Origin: GCA-2861595 sp035536185
GTDB taxonomy: Bacteria; Actinomycetota; Acidimicrobiia; Acidimicrobiales; GCA-2861595
Assembly: GCA_035536185.1 (NCBI GenBank)
Contig: DATLOM010000055.1
Coordinates: 1 to 64,000, forward strand
Reading direction: 5' to 3'
DNA length: 64,000 bases
Shown: in pieces, positions 16,019-25,577 of the stretch
Numbering within the stretch: position 1 is the first letter of the stretch
How the letters are laid out: the number at the start of each line of letters is the position of its first letter
Made by a program: the position numbers and the translations under genes
Notes under the pieces: model-generated
What the model was told of the DNA's origin: nothing
Databases searched by the model: none
Seen by the model: only the letters and a program-made list of their open reading frames with translations

Positions 16019-16714
16019 ATGGCTGAGGACGCGGCGCGAGCGGTGACGGCCCAAGACCTCCTCCGCTGGAGCGAGGCCCTGTCGGGGATCGCCCGCACCG
16101 CCCTCGGCTTCACCGTCAACCTCTACGAGCGTGAGCGTTTCGAGGAGGTCATGAAGGTGGCCGCCGACATCCGGGTATCGGCTGGGCACGAGATGGAGAG
16201 CGAGGTGCTGGTCGAGGAGTGGCTCGAGGCGGTGGGCGAGGGGGTCCCCGGCTACGTGACACCGAAGATCGCCGTGGGGGCGGTGGTGGGCAACGAGGCC
16301 AATGAGTTGCTCCTGGTCAAGCGAAGCGACTCCGGCGTTTGGCTGTACCCCACGGGCTGGGCCGACGTGGGGTATTCCGCTTCCGAGGTGGTGGTGAAGG
16401 AGGTGTGGGAGGAGACGGGCATCGCCGTCGAACCCATCCGGCTGATCGCCGTGCTCGACGGCTTGCGCCGGGGCTTCACCTCGATCCCCCTGTACTCGCT
16501 GGTGTTCCACTGCCGCCCCACCGGTGGCGAGCTGAAGGCCCACCCACTCGAGTGTGCCGACCTCGGCTGGTTCGCCGAGGACGCGCTCCCCAGCCCGATG
16601 GTGGGAGCCGAGCAATGGGCCCCGTCGGCGTTCGCCGCCATACGGGGGGAGCCCGTGGAGGTGCTGTTCGACCTGCCCCGTCAACCGCCGTGGCGGGAAT
16701 CGCCGGTCATCTGA
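16019..16714 (+). CDS. NUDIX hydrolase with N-terminal helical domain
   Basis: A 231-residue hydrolase that should cleave a nucleoside diphosphate linked to another moiety. The first 70 residues form the helical domain seen in one NUDIX subfamily (ALSGIARTALGF). The NUDIX box reads GWADVGYSASEVVVKEVWEE: the catalytic KEVWEETGI part is intact (K for R), while the first Glu of the general consensus is Tyr, as is usual in this subfamily with the GWADVG start. Substrate unknown. It converges with the next gene with a five-base gap. Confidence 0.85.
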   Translation: MAEDAARAVTAQDLLRWSEALSGIARTALGFTVNLYERERFEEVMKVAADIRVSAGHEMESEVLVEEWLEAVGEGVPGYVTPKIAVGAVVGNEANELLLVKRSDSGVWLYPTGWADVGYSASEVVVKEVWEETGIAVEPIRLIAVLDGLRRGFTSIPLYSLVFHCRPTGGELKAHPLECADLGWFAEDALPSPMVGAEQWAPSAFAAIRGEPVEVLFDLPRQPPWRESPVI

Positions 16715-16719
16715 CCCGG

Positions 16720-17193
16720 TCACCTAGCCAGCTGGCGGAGGAGGGCGGCGACGATGGACACCCGCCCCGCCTTCCGCTCCCACTCGGCGGCGATGACCTC
16801 GTGGTCCACCAGCCCGGCGCCATCGGGGGCGATACCGAGGGCCTCGGCGGCCGATGCCCTCAGCAGGGACGGCTCCGTCTCCTCGCCATGGGCGGGGAAG
16901 GCCTCCAGGCCCTCCCACAGCTCCTCGGGCGCCTCCGGTGGTGCCTGCCCCAGCGCAATGGCAAGGGCCACACCCGGGAAGAGGTCATATGTCCCGGTCC
17001 CCGCCGGCCGCTGGAACCCCGGTACCGGGTGGAGCCGCCACTCGAGGGTGATCCCGCCGGGGCCGTCGTCACGCAGCCAGACCTGGGAGCCGTTGACGTA
17101 GGCGTCGAGAGGCTCGCCGAAGCGGTCGTCGAGAGCGACGACCAGCTCCGGGCTGATCCGCCAGACGCACGTCGGGACCAGCCGGGGGGCCAC
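16720..17193 (-). CDS. Conserved hypothetical protein
   Basis: A 157-residue soluble protein. The N-terminal half is predicted to be beta-rich (VNGSQVWLRDD and ITLEWRLHPVPGF) and the C-terminal half helical. No catalytic motif or signal peptide is visible. Codon use is typical of the genome. Function not recognised. The start is GTG at 17193, divergent from the metallopeptidase gene 40 bases away. Confidence 0.6.
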   Translation of the reverse strand: MAPRLVPTCVWRISPELVVALDDRFGEPLDAYVNGSQVWLRDDGPGGITLEWRLHPVPGFQRPAGTGTYDLFPGVALAIALGQAPPEAPEELWEGLEAFPAHGEETEPSLLRASAAEALGIAPDGAGLVDHEVIAAEWERKAGRVSIVAALLRQLAR

Positions 17194-17233
17194 GCGCGCA
17201 ACAGTACGGGCCGGTCTGCACGATGATCAGCTG

Positions 17234-18754
17234 ATGCCTTTTCGCCGCAGCCTCCGCCGGAGCCTCACCGGGTTGGCCCTGGCCGCCCTGCTGGCCGGGG
17301 CCTGTGCCGGCGACGGCGACAGTGACAGCCGATCCTCCGCCGGCGTCACCACGTCGACCACCAAGGCCCCGCCGGGCACCACGGCGACGACCACTTCTCC
17401 TCCGCCGGCACCGTCCACCACCACGGCGCCGGCCACGACGGCGGCGCCGCCGCCGGCAAGGTCGGCGGCACCAGCCCCTGCCCCGGCCGGCGCCGCCAGC
17501 TGCCCGGCCATTCCCCCTCGGGCGGCACCGAGGCCCGACCGGCCCCGCTACCGGTTGAAGGTCGACGTCAAGCCGGTGGGCAACGTGGTGGAGGGCGAGG
17601 TCGCCGTCCGCTTCGTCCCCGACCTTCCCACCGACCGTCTGGTGTTCCGTCTCTGGGCCAACGCGCCGCGCACGGCCCGCGCCGGTGCCCGCCTCGACGT
17701 GGGCGGCGTCTCCGTGGGCGGGCGTGCAGTGGACGCGGTGATGGAGACGCCCACGATGTTGGTCGCCCGACCGGGCGGCACGCTGGCCGCCAACCAGCCG
17801 CTGGACATCGTCGTTCCCTGGCGCCTCACGCTGCCGGGCGCGGCCGAGGACCGCATCTCCCGGAGCGGCGACGCCATCCGCCTGGGCTCCTTCTTCCCGA
17901 TCCTGGCATGGGAGCCCGGTTTCGGGTGGGCCGTCGAGCCCGCCACCGGCGGCTTCGCCGAGGCGTCGGCGGCCATCACCGCCGACTTCGACGCCACCGT
18001 CAGCGTCCCCGCCGGCCTGGACGTCCTGGCCACCGGCACATCCTCGGGCGCCGGCCGGTGGACGGCGAGCGCGGTGCCGGATTTCGCCCTCACCGTCGGC
18101 CGCTTCACCACGGCCACGGCCACCGTCAATGCCCCCCAGCCCGTCCAGGTGACCGTCGGCGTGCACGCCGGCATCGGGGAGTCACCGGCGGCGTACCTCT
18201 CCCGCGTCACCCGCTCGCTGGAGGATCTCGGCCGCCGCTACGGCCCCTACCCCTGGCCCTCCTACAGCCTGACGATCACTCCTGCCCTCAGTGGCGGGAT
18301 CGAGTACCCCATGCACGTCTTCCAGGGCCCGGGCACGATGACCCGGACCACCCCCCACGAGGTCGCCCACATGTGGTTCTACGGGCTGGTCGGCAACAAC
18401 CAGGGCCGCGACCCCTGGCTGGACGAGGGCCTGGCCAGTTACGCCGAGGCCCGCCTGGAGAACACCCTCGCCTCGTTCCGTTCACGAGCCATCCCCGCCG
18501 CCGGCCGTAACCGCCTCGGGGAGCCCATGACCTTCTGGGAGCCCCGCCAGTCCGTCTACTACCGCAGCGTCTACGTCCAGGGGGCCCAGGCTCTCGCCGC
18601 GCTGGGCGATCCCGACCTGGTCGACTGCGCTCTCCGGGTCTACGTGGCCCGCAACTCCTACCGCGTGGCCCGCCCCGCCGACCTCGTGGACGCCGCCCGA
18701 TCAGTCTTCCCCAACGCCGCAGACGTCCTGGCCGGCTACGGCGTGCGCCCCTGA
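17234..18754 (+). CDS. M1-family (gluzincin) metallopeptidase lipoprotein
   Basis: A 506-residue exported protein. A basic N-terminus, a hydrophobic stretch and the lipobox-like LAGAC are followed by a long Thr/Pro/Ala linker to about residue 95. The peptidase part has HEVAH (375-379) and a second Glu 19 residues after the last His (WLDEG, Glu398), the zinc site of M1 peptidases. The usual GxMEN exopeptidase motif is replaced by SGGIEYP, so classical aminopeptidase activity is uncertain. It would act outside the membrane on peptides. Typical M1 enzymes are longer, and the C-terminal ERAP-type domain is absent. Confidence 0.85.
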   Translation: MPFRRSLRRSLTGLALAALLAGACAGDGDSDSRSSAGVTTSTTKAPPGTTATTTSPPPAPSTTTAPATTAAPPPARSAAPAPAPAGAASCPAIPPRAAPRPDRPRYRLKVDVKPVGNVVEGEVAVRFVPDLPTDRLVFRLWANAPRTARAGARLDVGGVSVGGRAVDAVMETPTMLVARPGGTLAANQPLDIVVPWRLTLPGAAEDRISRSGDAIRLGSFFPILAWEPGFGWAVEPATGGFAEASAAITADFDATVSVPAGLDVLATGTSSGAGRWTASAVPDFALTVGRFTTATATVNAPQPVQVTVGVHAGIGESPAAYLSRVTRSLEDLGRRYGPYPWPSYSLTITPALSGGIEYPMHVFQGPGTMTRTTPHEVAHMWFYGLVGNNQGRDPWLDEGLASYAEARLENTLASFRSRAIPAAGRNRLGEPMTFWEPRQSVYYRSVYVQGAQALAALGDPDLVDCALRVYVARNSYRVARPADLVDAARSVFPNAADVLAGYGVRP

Positions 18755-18924
18755 TCACCGCACTTGTTCGTCCCCAGATCGCATCGCCGCTCATCGTGCC
18801 GACGGGCTGTGGGGCCCGCCCGCCCGATGACGCGTGCCAGCCGACGCGCTAAAAGCTTCATCGTCGGGGTTCGACCTGTGGCCGTGGCGCGGCCGGTTGG
18901 GCCGAGTCAAAAGGAAGGGGTGTC

Positions 18925-20133
18925 GTGGCAATCAAGGTGGACCGAGCCCTCCTGAGCCGGATGAAGGAAGACCCCGGCAGCATCGTGATCCAGGTGCAGG
19001 ACGCGCCGGATCCGGTGATGGCGGCCGATGCCCTGGAGCGCGCCCGAGGCGAGATTGGGGCGCTGGACGGTGGCTGGCAGTCCGCCTATGGGCTTAGCCC
19101 GGGCGATCGCAACGGTCCGAAGTCGATCTCGCCGGTCATGCCGGCGGGCAGCGGGCCCCTTGTCATCATCGACGGCGGGGGGACGCCCTACGAGCTGTTG
19201 CGTACCATCCCCGACATCGTGGTTCGCCACCTCGAGGCCGCCGGGGTGGACCGAGCCCGCATCGCCACGGCGACCAAAGCCGGACCGATGTACGAGTTCG
19301 CCGAAGCACCCCGTGGCGTGACTCTCACCCTTTATCCACCCGCCCCCCATGTCCATCGCCAGTGGGCGCAGGCCCCGCTCGAGTGGGTAGAAGCAGCCTG
19401 GGACTGGGCGAGCAGTGGACTTCAGCCCGACGACACAGTTTGGGCGGCCATCGTGTCGACTCAGTTCCAGCTCACGGTCGGGGGCGTGGTCGGGTTCTTC
19501 GAGCAGTGCCGCCGGCGCCGGGCCAGTCGCTGCCACGTCATGGCCGGCGACCCCCAAACCCGGGTGAGGTCGACGGGGGCCAACTTCTACAGCGAGGCGC
19601 CCAATGTCATCGTGGGCGCTGGCGGCCCCTCCACCACGGACGCCGAGCTGGTGGAACTGGTGGAGCAGCTCAAGGACCTCGCTCGCCCTTTTGCCGCCGA
19701 TCTCGGCTTGGCGTTCATCAGCATCCATGCCACCTGCTCGGGCCTGCTTGGCGGGCCCGATCCCATGACGGAGTGGGACACTTGGCTCGGGGGCGAGCAA
19801 TCCGGGAGCATCACCCCCTTGTGCGACGAGTTCGTCTTCGACGCCTACCCCTGGCAGATACTCGGCCCGGGGCATCTGGCCCGACTCGGGGGGCGGCTGC
19901 CGGGGGCGCGCCCGCTTGCCGGCGGCAGGGTGGAACTCGCCATCGGTGACCCGCTGGCGTGGATAGTAGACCCTTCGGAGAGCCAGTGCACAGATCCACG
20001 GACGCGGCTCTTCAGGTCTCGGGACCCGGACGTGCCGAGATCGGCCAGAGAACTGCTATCTGGCTGTTTGCCCAGGCGAGGTGATACAAGCGGCTTGATG
20101 GCTGCCCGCTACGCCGAACATCAAGAGGAGTAA
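18925..20133 (+). CDS. Unrecognised 402-residue protein
   Basis: I recognise no family. It starts at GTG 18925 with AAGGAAGG upstream and reads through to 20133 with genome-like codon bias, somewhat weaker than in neighbouring genes. It appears soluble: no signal peptide or convincing membrane helix. Notable features are a Gly-rich loop after a strand (PLVIIDGGGTPYELL), a hydrophobic VWAAIVSTQFQLTVGG segment, a His/Cys pair (ISIHATCSGLLGG) and an acidic-aromatic segment (FVFDAYPWQ). These could be a metal or nucleotide site, but that is speculation. It stands alone between the metallopeptidase and PAC2 genes and may be a recent acquisition. Confidence 0.6.
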   Translation: MAIKVDRALLSRMKEDPGSIVIQVQDAPDPVMAADALERARGEIGALDGGWQSAYGLSPGDRNGPKSISPVMPAGSGPLVIIDGGGTPYELLRTIPDIVVRHLEAAGVDRARIATATKAGPMYEFAEAPRGVTLTLYPPAPHVHRQWAQAPLEWVEAAWDWASSGLQPDDTVWAAIVSTQFQLTVGGVVGFFEQCRRRRASRCHVMAGDPQTRVRSTGANFYSEAPNVIVGAGGPSTTDAELVELVEQLKDLARPFAADLGLAFISIHATCSGLLGGPDPMTEWDTWLGGEQSGSITPLCDEFVFDAYPWQILGPGHLARLGGRLPGARPLAGGRVELAIGDPLAWIVDPSESQCTDPRTRLFRSRDPDVPRSARELLSGCLPRRGDTSGLMAARYAEHQEE

Positions 20134-20173
20134 CGGCCTGTAGTCGTGATCGAGGAGGTATGGCGTCGGCGCC

Positions 20174-21061
20174 TCAGTCCGGCGGTTGCTCGCGCAGGAA
20201 GCGCTCGGCCTCGGCGGCCAAGCTTCCGGTGGGCGGCGGCCAGGCCAGCTGGCCGGCGCCACCCTCGCCGTCGACCAGCCGGTCCTCGTCGGCCAGGTTG
20301 TCCTCCAGCTGGCGCACGTAGGCGGCGAGGTCGTCGTCGTCCTCGACCACCTCGTCGACCTGGCGGTCGTAGGCGGCGGCCGCCACCTCCAGCTCGATTG
20401 TGGTGGTCGGGGTCCCGAAGAGCTCACCCACCCTCTCCACCAGGGCCAGCGCCGCCCGCGGCGAAGGTGTGGCCGAGAGGTAGTGGGGGACGGTGGCCCA
20501 CAGCGAGGCCGAAGGGATGCCGGCCCTCCCGAAGGCGTCCTGGAGCACCCCGACGATGCCCGTGGGGCCTTCGTAGCGGGAGTGCTGAAGGCCGAGCCGG
20601 GCCACGAGCTCGGCGTCGGCCGCGGTGCCGGTCACCCGCACGGGATGAGTGTGAGGCACGTCGGCCAGCAGGGCGCCGAGGGTGACGGCCAGGTCCACCT
20701 CGAGCACCCTGGCCACCTCGACGAGGGCCTCGGTGTAGGTGCGCCAGCGCAGTTGGGGCTCGGTCGCATGGAGGAAGATCACCGGTCGAGGTGAGCCCGG
20801 GGGCTTGGCCACCCACAGCTCCCCCTCGGGCCAGACGACCTCGCGGGTGACCCCCTCGCGCAGCCTGACCTGCGGGCGGGTGGAGGTGAAGTCGTAGAAC
20901 TCCTCCGGGTCGATGGACCCGAACCGCCGGGCATCCCAGGACGCGGCCAGGAACCGAGCGGCCACCGACGCGGCGTCGCCGGCGTCGTTCCAGCCCTCGA
21001 AGGCGGCGATCAGCACCGCCGGGCCCACCTGGGGCCGGTCGTCCCAGCGCACCGCGTCCAT
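20174..21061 (-). CDS. PAC2 family protein
   Basis: A 295-residue protein of the PAC2 (proteasome assembly chaperone 2-like) family. The N-terminal signature is AAFEGWNDAGDAAS, followed by LEVDLAVTLGALLADVPHT and a GIVGVLQD segment. The C-terminus is acidic and helical (VEDDDDLAAYVRQLED). Actinobacterial PAC2 proteins are suspected to work with the proteasome or in protein assembly, but the activity is not established. No proteasome genes lie in this window. TAGCTT six bases before the ATG suggests a leaderless message, divergent from lhr. Confidence 0.85.
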   Translation of the reverse strand: MDAVRWDDRPQVGPAVLIAAFEGWNDAGDAASVAARFLAASWDARRFGSIDPEEFYDFTSTRPQVRLREGVTREVVWPEGELWVAKPPGSPRPVIFLHATEPQLRWRTYTEALVEVARVLEVDLAVTLGALLADVPHTHPVRVTGTAADAELVARLGLQHSRYEGPTGIVGVLQDAFGRAGIPSASLWATVPHYLSATPSPRAALALVERVGELFGTPTTTIELEVAAAAYDRQVDEVVEDDDDLAAYVRQLEDNLADEDRLVDGEGGAGQLAWPPPTGSLAAEAERFLREQPPD

Positions 21062-21067
21062 TCCCCG

Positions 21068-21098
21068 AAGCTACCCGCCGGCCATGCCGCCGTAGCCT
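21068..21098. promoter_or_regulatory. Divergent leaderless promoters of PAC2 gene and lhr
   Basis: TAGCTT on the minus strand (21073-21068) ends six bases before the PAC2 ATG. TAGCCT on the plus strand (21093-21098) ends six bases before the lhr GTG. The two transcription starts are only 44 bp apart, so the promoters must compete or be co-regulated. Confidence 0.55.
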
Positions 21099-21104
21099 TG
21101 GAGG

Positions 21105-24100
21105 GTGATCGCGCTCGACCGGTTCTCCCCTGTCACCAGGGCCTGGTTCCGCTCGACCTTCGAGGCGCCCACGCCAGCCCAGGAGCAGGGGTGGGAGGCC
21201 ATCAGCCAGGGCCGCTCGGCCCTGGTGCTGGCGCCGACAGGGTCCGGGAAGACCCTCGCCGCCTTCCTCTGGGCTCTCGACCGCCTCCTCACCTCCCCTA
21301 CCCCCACCGACGAGGCGTCCCGTTGCCGGGTGCTCTACGTGTCGCCCCTCAAGGCCCTGACCTACGACGTCGAGCGCAACCTGCGGGCCCCGCTGGCGGG
21401 GATCGCCCTGGAGGCGGAGCGGGTCGGTTGGCAGCCGACAGCGGTGAAGGTCGCCACCCGGACCGGAGACACCCCGGCTCGAGACCGGCGGGACATCGCC
21501 CGGCACCCGCCGGACATCCTCATCACCACGCCCGAATCGCTGTACCTCATCCTGACGTCAGCGGCCCGATCGGTGCTGGCGTCGGTGGAGCTGGTCATCG
21601 TGGACGAGGTCCACGCCGTGGCCGCCACCAAGCGGGGGACCCACCTGGCCCTGTCGCTGGAGCGGCTCGAGTGCCTGGTCCGGCAGTCGGGGCGCGGATC
21701 GCCTCAGTGGATCGGCCTGTCGGCGACCCAGCGCCCGCTCGACGAGCTGGCCCGTTTCCTCGGCGGGCGTGACGTCGCCACCGGCCAGTTCCGCCCGGTG
21801 ACCGTGGTGGACGCCGGCACCCGCAAGTCGCTGGACCTGCGCATCGTCGTGCCCGTGGAGGACATGGCCGAGCTGGGCAAGCCCATTGTGCGCCTCGGGC
21901 CTGGTGGCGACGAGCTACCCGTCCTCTCCGGGCCGGCCGCCGGCGACCCCGAGACCCGAACGTCGATCTGGCCTTCGGTCCACCCCGTCCTGCTCGACCT
22001 CATCCGGGCCCACACCTCGACCCTGGTCTTCGTCAACTCCCGCCGTCTGGCCGAGCGCCTGTCGGCCCGGCTGAACGAGCTGGCCGGGGAGGAGCTGGTC
22101 CGCGCCCACCACGGCTCGATCGCCCGGGAGCAGCGCCTGGAGATCGAGGACGCGCTCAAGGCGGGGAAGCTGCCCGCTCTTGTCGCCACGTCCTCGCTCG
22201 AGCTCGGGATCGACATGGGTGCCATCGACCTGGTCGTGCAGGTCGAGGCACCGTCTTCGGTCGCCAGCGGGCTGCAGCGGGTGGGCCGCGCCGGCCACGG
22301 CGTGGGCCAGCCCTCCAAGGGCCGCATGTTCCCCAAGTTCCGGGGTGATCTGCTGGTGGCATCGGTGGTGGCGGCCAGGATGCGGGAGGGGCTCATCGAG
22401 GAGACGGTGGTGCCCCGCAACCCCCTCGACGTGCTGGCCCAGCAGGTCGTGGCCATGGTGGCGGTGGAGGAGCTCACCGTGGACGCGCTGGCCGAGGTGG
22501 TCGCCGGCGCCCATCCTTTCGCCGCCCTCACCCGGGCGGCCCTCGAGGGCGTGCTCGACATGCTGGCCGGCCGGTACCCGTCGGACCAGTTCGCCGAGCT
22601 CCGCCCCCGCATCGTCTGGGACCGCGCCGCCGGGACGGTGCGAGCCCGCCCGGGGGCCCGCATGCTCGCCGTCACCAGCGGCGGCACCATCCCCGACCGC
22701 GGGCTGTTCGGTGTCTACACGCCCGGCCCGGACGGTACCAGGGTGGGTGAGCTGGACGAGGAGTTCGTCTACGAGAGCCGCCCGGGCGAGACCTTCCTGT
22801 TGGGCGCCACCACCTGGCGCATCGAGGACATCACCCGCGACCGCGTGCTGGTGACGCCGGCGCCGGGCCAGCCGGGCAAGATGCCGTTCTGGCACGGCGA
22901 CCAGATCGGCCGGCCCTACGAGCTCGGCAGGGCCATCGGGGCCTTCCTCGGCGAGGTGGACGAGTGGCCCGATGAGCGCCTGGCCGCCGAGTGCGGGCTC
23001 GACCCGCTGGCCGTGCGCAACCTGCGGGCCTATCTGGACGAGGAGCGTGAGGCCACCGGCGGCGTCCTCCCCACCGATCGCCAGCTCGTGGTGGAGCGCT
23101 TCCGGGACGAGCTCGGCGACTGGCGGGTGTGCGTGCTGTCGACCTTCGGTGCCCGGGTGCACGCCCCCTGGGCCCTGGCCATCGAGGCCCGCATCCGCGA
23201 CCGGTTCGGAGTGGAGGTCCAGGCCATCTGGTCCGACGACGGGATCGTGGTGCGCCTGCCGGAGGCCGACGACGCTCCACCGGTCGAGTCGGTCCTCCTC
23301 GACCCCGAGGAGGTCGAGGAGCTGGTGGTCTCCCAGGTCGGCTCCTCGGCCCTGTTCGCCTCCCGCTTCAGGGAGAACTCGGCGAGGGCACTGCTGCTGC
23401 CCCGCCGCCGCCCAGGCTCGAGGACGCCGCTGTGGCAGCAGCGCCAGAAGGCGGCCGACCTGCTCTGCGTGGCCTCGGGCTATGGCGAGTTCCCGATCCT
23501 GCTCGAGACTTACCGGGAGTGCCTCCGGGACGTGTTCGACCTGCCCGCCCTCGTCTCGATCATGACCGACATCCGATCGCGCAGGCTCCGGGTGGCCTCG
23601 GTGGACACCGCGCTGCCGTCACCGTTCGCATCGTCCCTCGCCTTCTCCTACGTGGCCTCCTTCATGTACGAGGGAGATGCGCCCCTGGCCGAGCGCCGGG
23701 CCCAGGCGCTCACGTTGGACCGGCGCATGCTGGCCGAGCTGGTCGGCTCGGACGAGCTTCGTGAGCTGATCGACCCCACCGCCCTGGCCGACCTGGAGGC
23801 CGACCTCCAGGCCCTCGACGAACGTCGCTGGGCCCGTTCGACCGACGCCGCATCCGATCTGCTGCGCCGCCTGGGCGACCTGTCGGAGGCCGAGCTCGAC
23901 GCCCGCTGCGACCGTTCCTACGCCGGTGACCTACGCCGGGACCGGCGGGCGGTGGAGGTACGCATCGCCGGCGAAGCCCGCCTCATCGGCGCCGAGGACG
24001 CCGGTCGCTACCGCGACGCCCTCGGAGTGTCACCGCCGGCGGGAGTGCCCGACGCCTTCCTCGAGCCGGTGCCGGACGCCCTCGACCAGCTGGTGCGCCG

Positions 24101-25577
24101 TTGGGCCCGCACCCACGGGCCCTTCACACCGGCCGAGCCGGGCGCCCGCTTCGGAGTCCCGGTCGATCTGATCGAGACCGTCCTGGTCCGGCTCGCCGCC
24201 GCGGGAACCCTCGTCCACGGTGACTTCCGCCCCGACGGCACCGAGCGTGAGTGGTGCGACGGCGAGGTCCTGCGGGTGCTGCGCCAGCGTTCGCTGGCCG
24301 CGCTGCGCCGGGAGGTCGAGCCAGTGGCGGCGGAGACGCTGGTGCGCTTCCTGCCCGCCTGGCACGGCGTCGGGGTCGCCCGTGGCGGCCTCGACCGCAC
24401 CTTCGAGGTGGTCGGACAGCTGCAGGGCCTGGCCATCCCGGCCAGCGTGCTCGAGAGCGACGTGCTGGCTTCTCGGGTCCGGGGGTACTCACCCCAGCTG
24501 CTCGACGAGCTCCTCGTCGCCGGCGAGGTGATGTGGCTGGGCGCCGGTCCCCTGGGGAGGTCCGACGGCAAGGTGGTGCTGCTGCTGCGGGGGAGCCCGG
24601 TCATCCGTGCCCTGCCGGCGGGGGACCACCCCGATTGCGAGGAGCACGACCGGCTCCGGGAGATGCTGGGCCGGCGGGGCGCCTGCTTCTTCCGTGACCT
24701 GGTCGGGCCTGCTCACGACGATGCCGGCACCCTGGAGTCGTTGTGGGACCTGGTCTGGGCCGGCGAGGTCACCAACGACTCCTTCGCGCCGGTGCGGGCG
24801 CTTGCCTCGGGTGCTCGTCGCAGAGGGCGCGGGAAGGGCCGCGGAGGAGGGGGCGCCGGAGGCCGGTCCCGGCCCCGCCTGGGCCACCTGGGCGTGCTCG
24901 GCCCACCGAAAGCCCAGGGGCGCTGGTCCCTCGTCGATCGTGACGACGAAGGCGGGGCCACCCCTACCGAGGCGGCCGCGGCCTTGGCCGCCGCGCTGCT
25001 CGACCGTCACGGGGTTCTCACCCGGGAGGCGGTGCGCGGCGAGGGGGTGCCGGGCGGTTTCGCCGGCATCTACCCCGTGCTGAGGGCCATGGAGGAGGGG
25101 GGGCGGGCCCGCCGGGGGTACTTCATTGCCGGCCTCGGCGGCGCCCAGTTCGCGCTGCCGGGAGCCGTGGACCGCCTGCGGGCCGCCCGTGACGAGGCAC
25201 CCCTGCTCCAACGCGCTGAAAAAGGCGGCGCCAGGGCGCCGGTCTCGTCACTCAGGACGGCAGGGTTGGTGCTCGCCGCCACCGACCCCGCCAACCCGTT
25301 CGGGCTCTGCCTGCCGTGGCCTGTCGCCGGGCTCAAGCGGGTGGCCGGAGCCCATGTCGTGTTGGTCGAGGGGATGCCGAGCCTCTACGCCGAGCGGGGA
25401 GAGAAGCGCCTCGTCGCTCTCCGCCCCTACGACGGGACGTGGGAGGAGCCCGCCATCGCCGCCCTGGCCGCCCGCGCCGCCCGCCTGACCGTCGGCCATG
25501 TGGACCCCGAGCTCGAGCCCGCCCTCGTCGCCGCCGGCTTCGTCCCCACCCCGAGAGGCATGACCCGCTATGCCTGA
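21105..25577 (+). CDS. lhr: ATP-dependent helicase Lhr
   Basis: A 1490-residue superfamily 2 DNA helicase that unwinds with 3-prime to 5-prime polarity, preferring DNA:RNA hybrids, and is induced by DNA damage in mycobacteria. Walker A is APTGSGKT (about residue 42), the DEVH box lies near 167-170, and motif VI is QRVGRAGHG. The Lhr core ends near residue 850. The long C-terminal half is the Lhr-specific domain with winged-helix parts (GDFRPDGTEREWCDGEVL). An Arg/Gly-rich linker sits near residue 1240. Full length for the family. It overlaps nei2 by eight bases; lhr-nei2 is a conserved actinobacterial pair. Confidence 0.95.
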   Translation: MIALDRFSPVTRAWFRSTFEAPTPAQEQGWEAISQGRSALVLAPTGSGKTLAAFLWALDRLLTSPTPTDEASRCRVLYVSPLKALTYDVERNLRAPLAGIALEAERVGWQPTAVKVATRTGDTPARDRRDIARHPPDILITTPESLYLILTSAARSVLASVELVIVDEVHAVAATKRGTHLALSLERLECLVRQSGRGSPQWIGLSATQRPLDELARFLGGRDVATGQFRPVTVVDAGTRKSLDLRIVVPVEDMAELGKPIVRLGPGGDELPVLSGPAAGDPETRTSIWPSVHPVLLDLIRAHTSTLVFVNSRRLAERLSARLNELAGEELVRAHHGSIAREQRLEIEDALKAGKLPALVATSSLELGIDMGAIDLVVQVEAPSSVASGLQRVGRAGHGVGQPSKGRMFPKFRGDLLVASVVAARMREGLIEETVVPRNPLDVLAQQVVAMVAVEELTVDALAEVVAGAHPFAALTRAALEGVLDMLAGRYPSDQFAELRPRIVWDRAAGTVRARPGARMLAVTSGGTIPDRGLFGVYTPGPDGTRVGELDEEFVYESRPGETFLLGATTWRIEDITRDRVLVTPAPGQPGKMPFWHGDQIGRPYELGRAIGAFLGEVDEWPDERLAAECGLDPLAVRNLRAYLDEEREATGGVLPTDRQLVVERFRDELGDWRVCVLSTFGARVHAPWALAIEARIRDRFGVEVQAIWSDDGIVVRLPEADDAPPVESVLLDPEEVEELVVSQVGSSALFASRFRENSARALLLPRRRPGSRTPLWQQRQKAADLLCVASGYGEFPILLETYRECLRDVFDLPALVSIMTDIRSRRLRVASVDTALPSPFASSLAFSYVASFMYEGDAPLAERRAQALTLDRRMLAELVGSDELRELIDPTALADLEADLQALDERRWARSTDAASDLLRRLGDLSEAELDARCDRSYAGDLRRDRRAVEVRIAGEARLIGAEDAGRYRDALGVSPPAGVPDAFLEPVPDALDQLVRRWARTHGPFTPAEPGARFGVPVDLIETVLVRLAAAGTLVHGDFRPDGTEREWCDGEVLRVLRQRSLAALRREVEPVAAETLVRFLPAWHGVGVARGGLDRTFEVVGQLQGLAIPASVLESDVLASRVRGYSPQLLDELLVAGEVMWLGAGPLGRSDGKVVLLLRGSPVIRALPAGDHPDCEEHDRLREMLGRRGACFFRDLVGPAHDDAGTLESLWDLVWAGEVTNDSFAPVRALASGARRRGRGKGRGGGGAGGRSRPRLGHLGVLGPPKAQGRWSLVDRDDEGGATPTEAAAALAAALLDRHGVLTREAVRGEGVPGGFAGIYPVLRAMEEGGRARRGYFIAGLGGAQFALPGAVDRLRAARDEAPLLQRAEKGGARAPVSSLRTAGLVLAATDPANPFGLCLPWPVAGLKRVAGAHVVLVEGMPSLYAERGEKRLVALRPYDGTWEEPAIAALAARAARLTVGHVDPELEPALVAAGFVPTPRGMTRYA

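Noticed and set aside
18841..18924. tRNA-like GTTCGA in the gap before the 402-aa gene
   Set aside because: No acceptor stem or anticodon arm can be folded around it.
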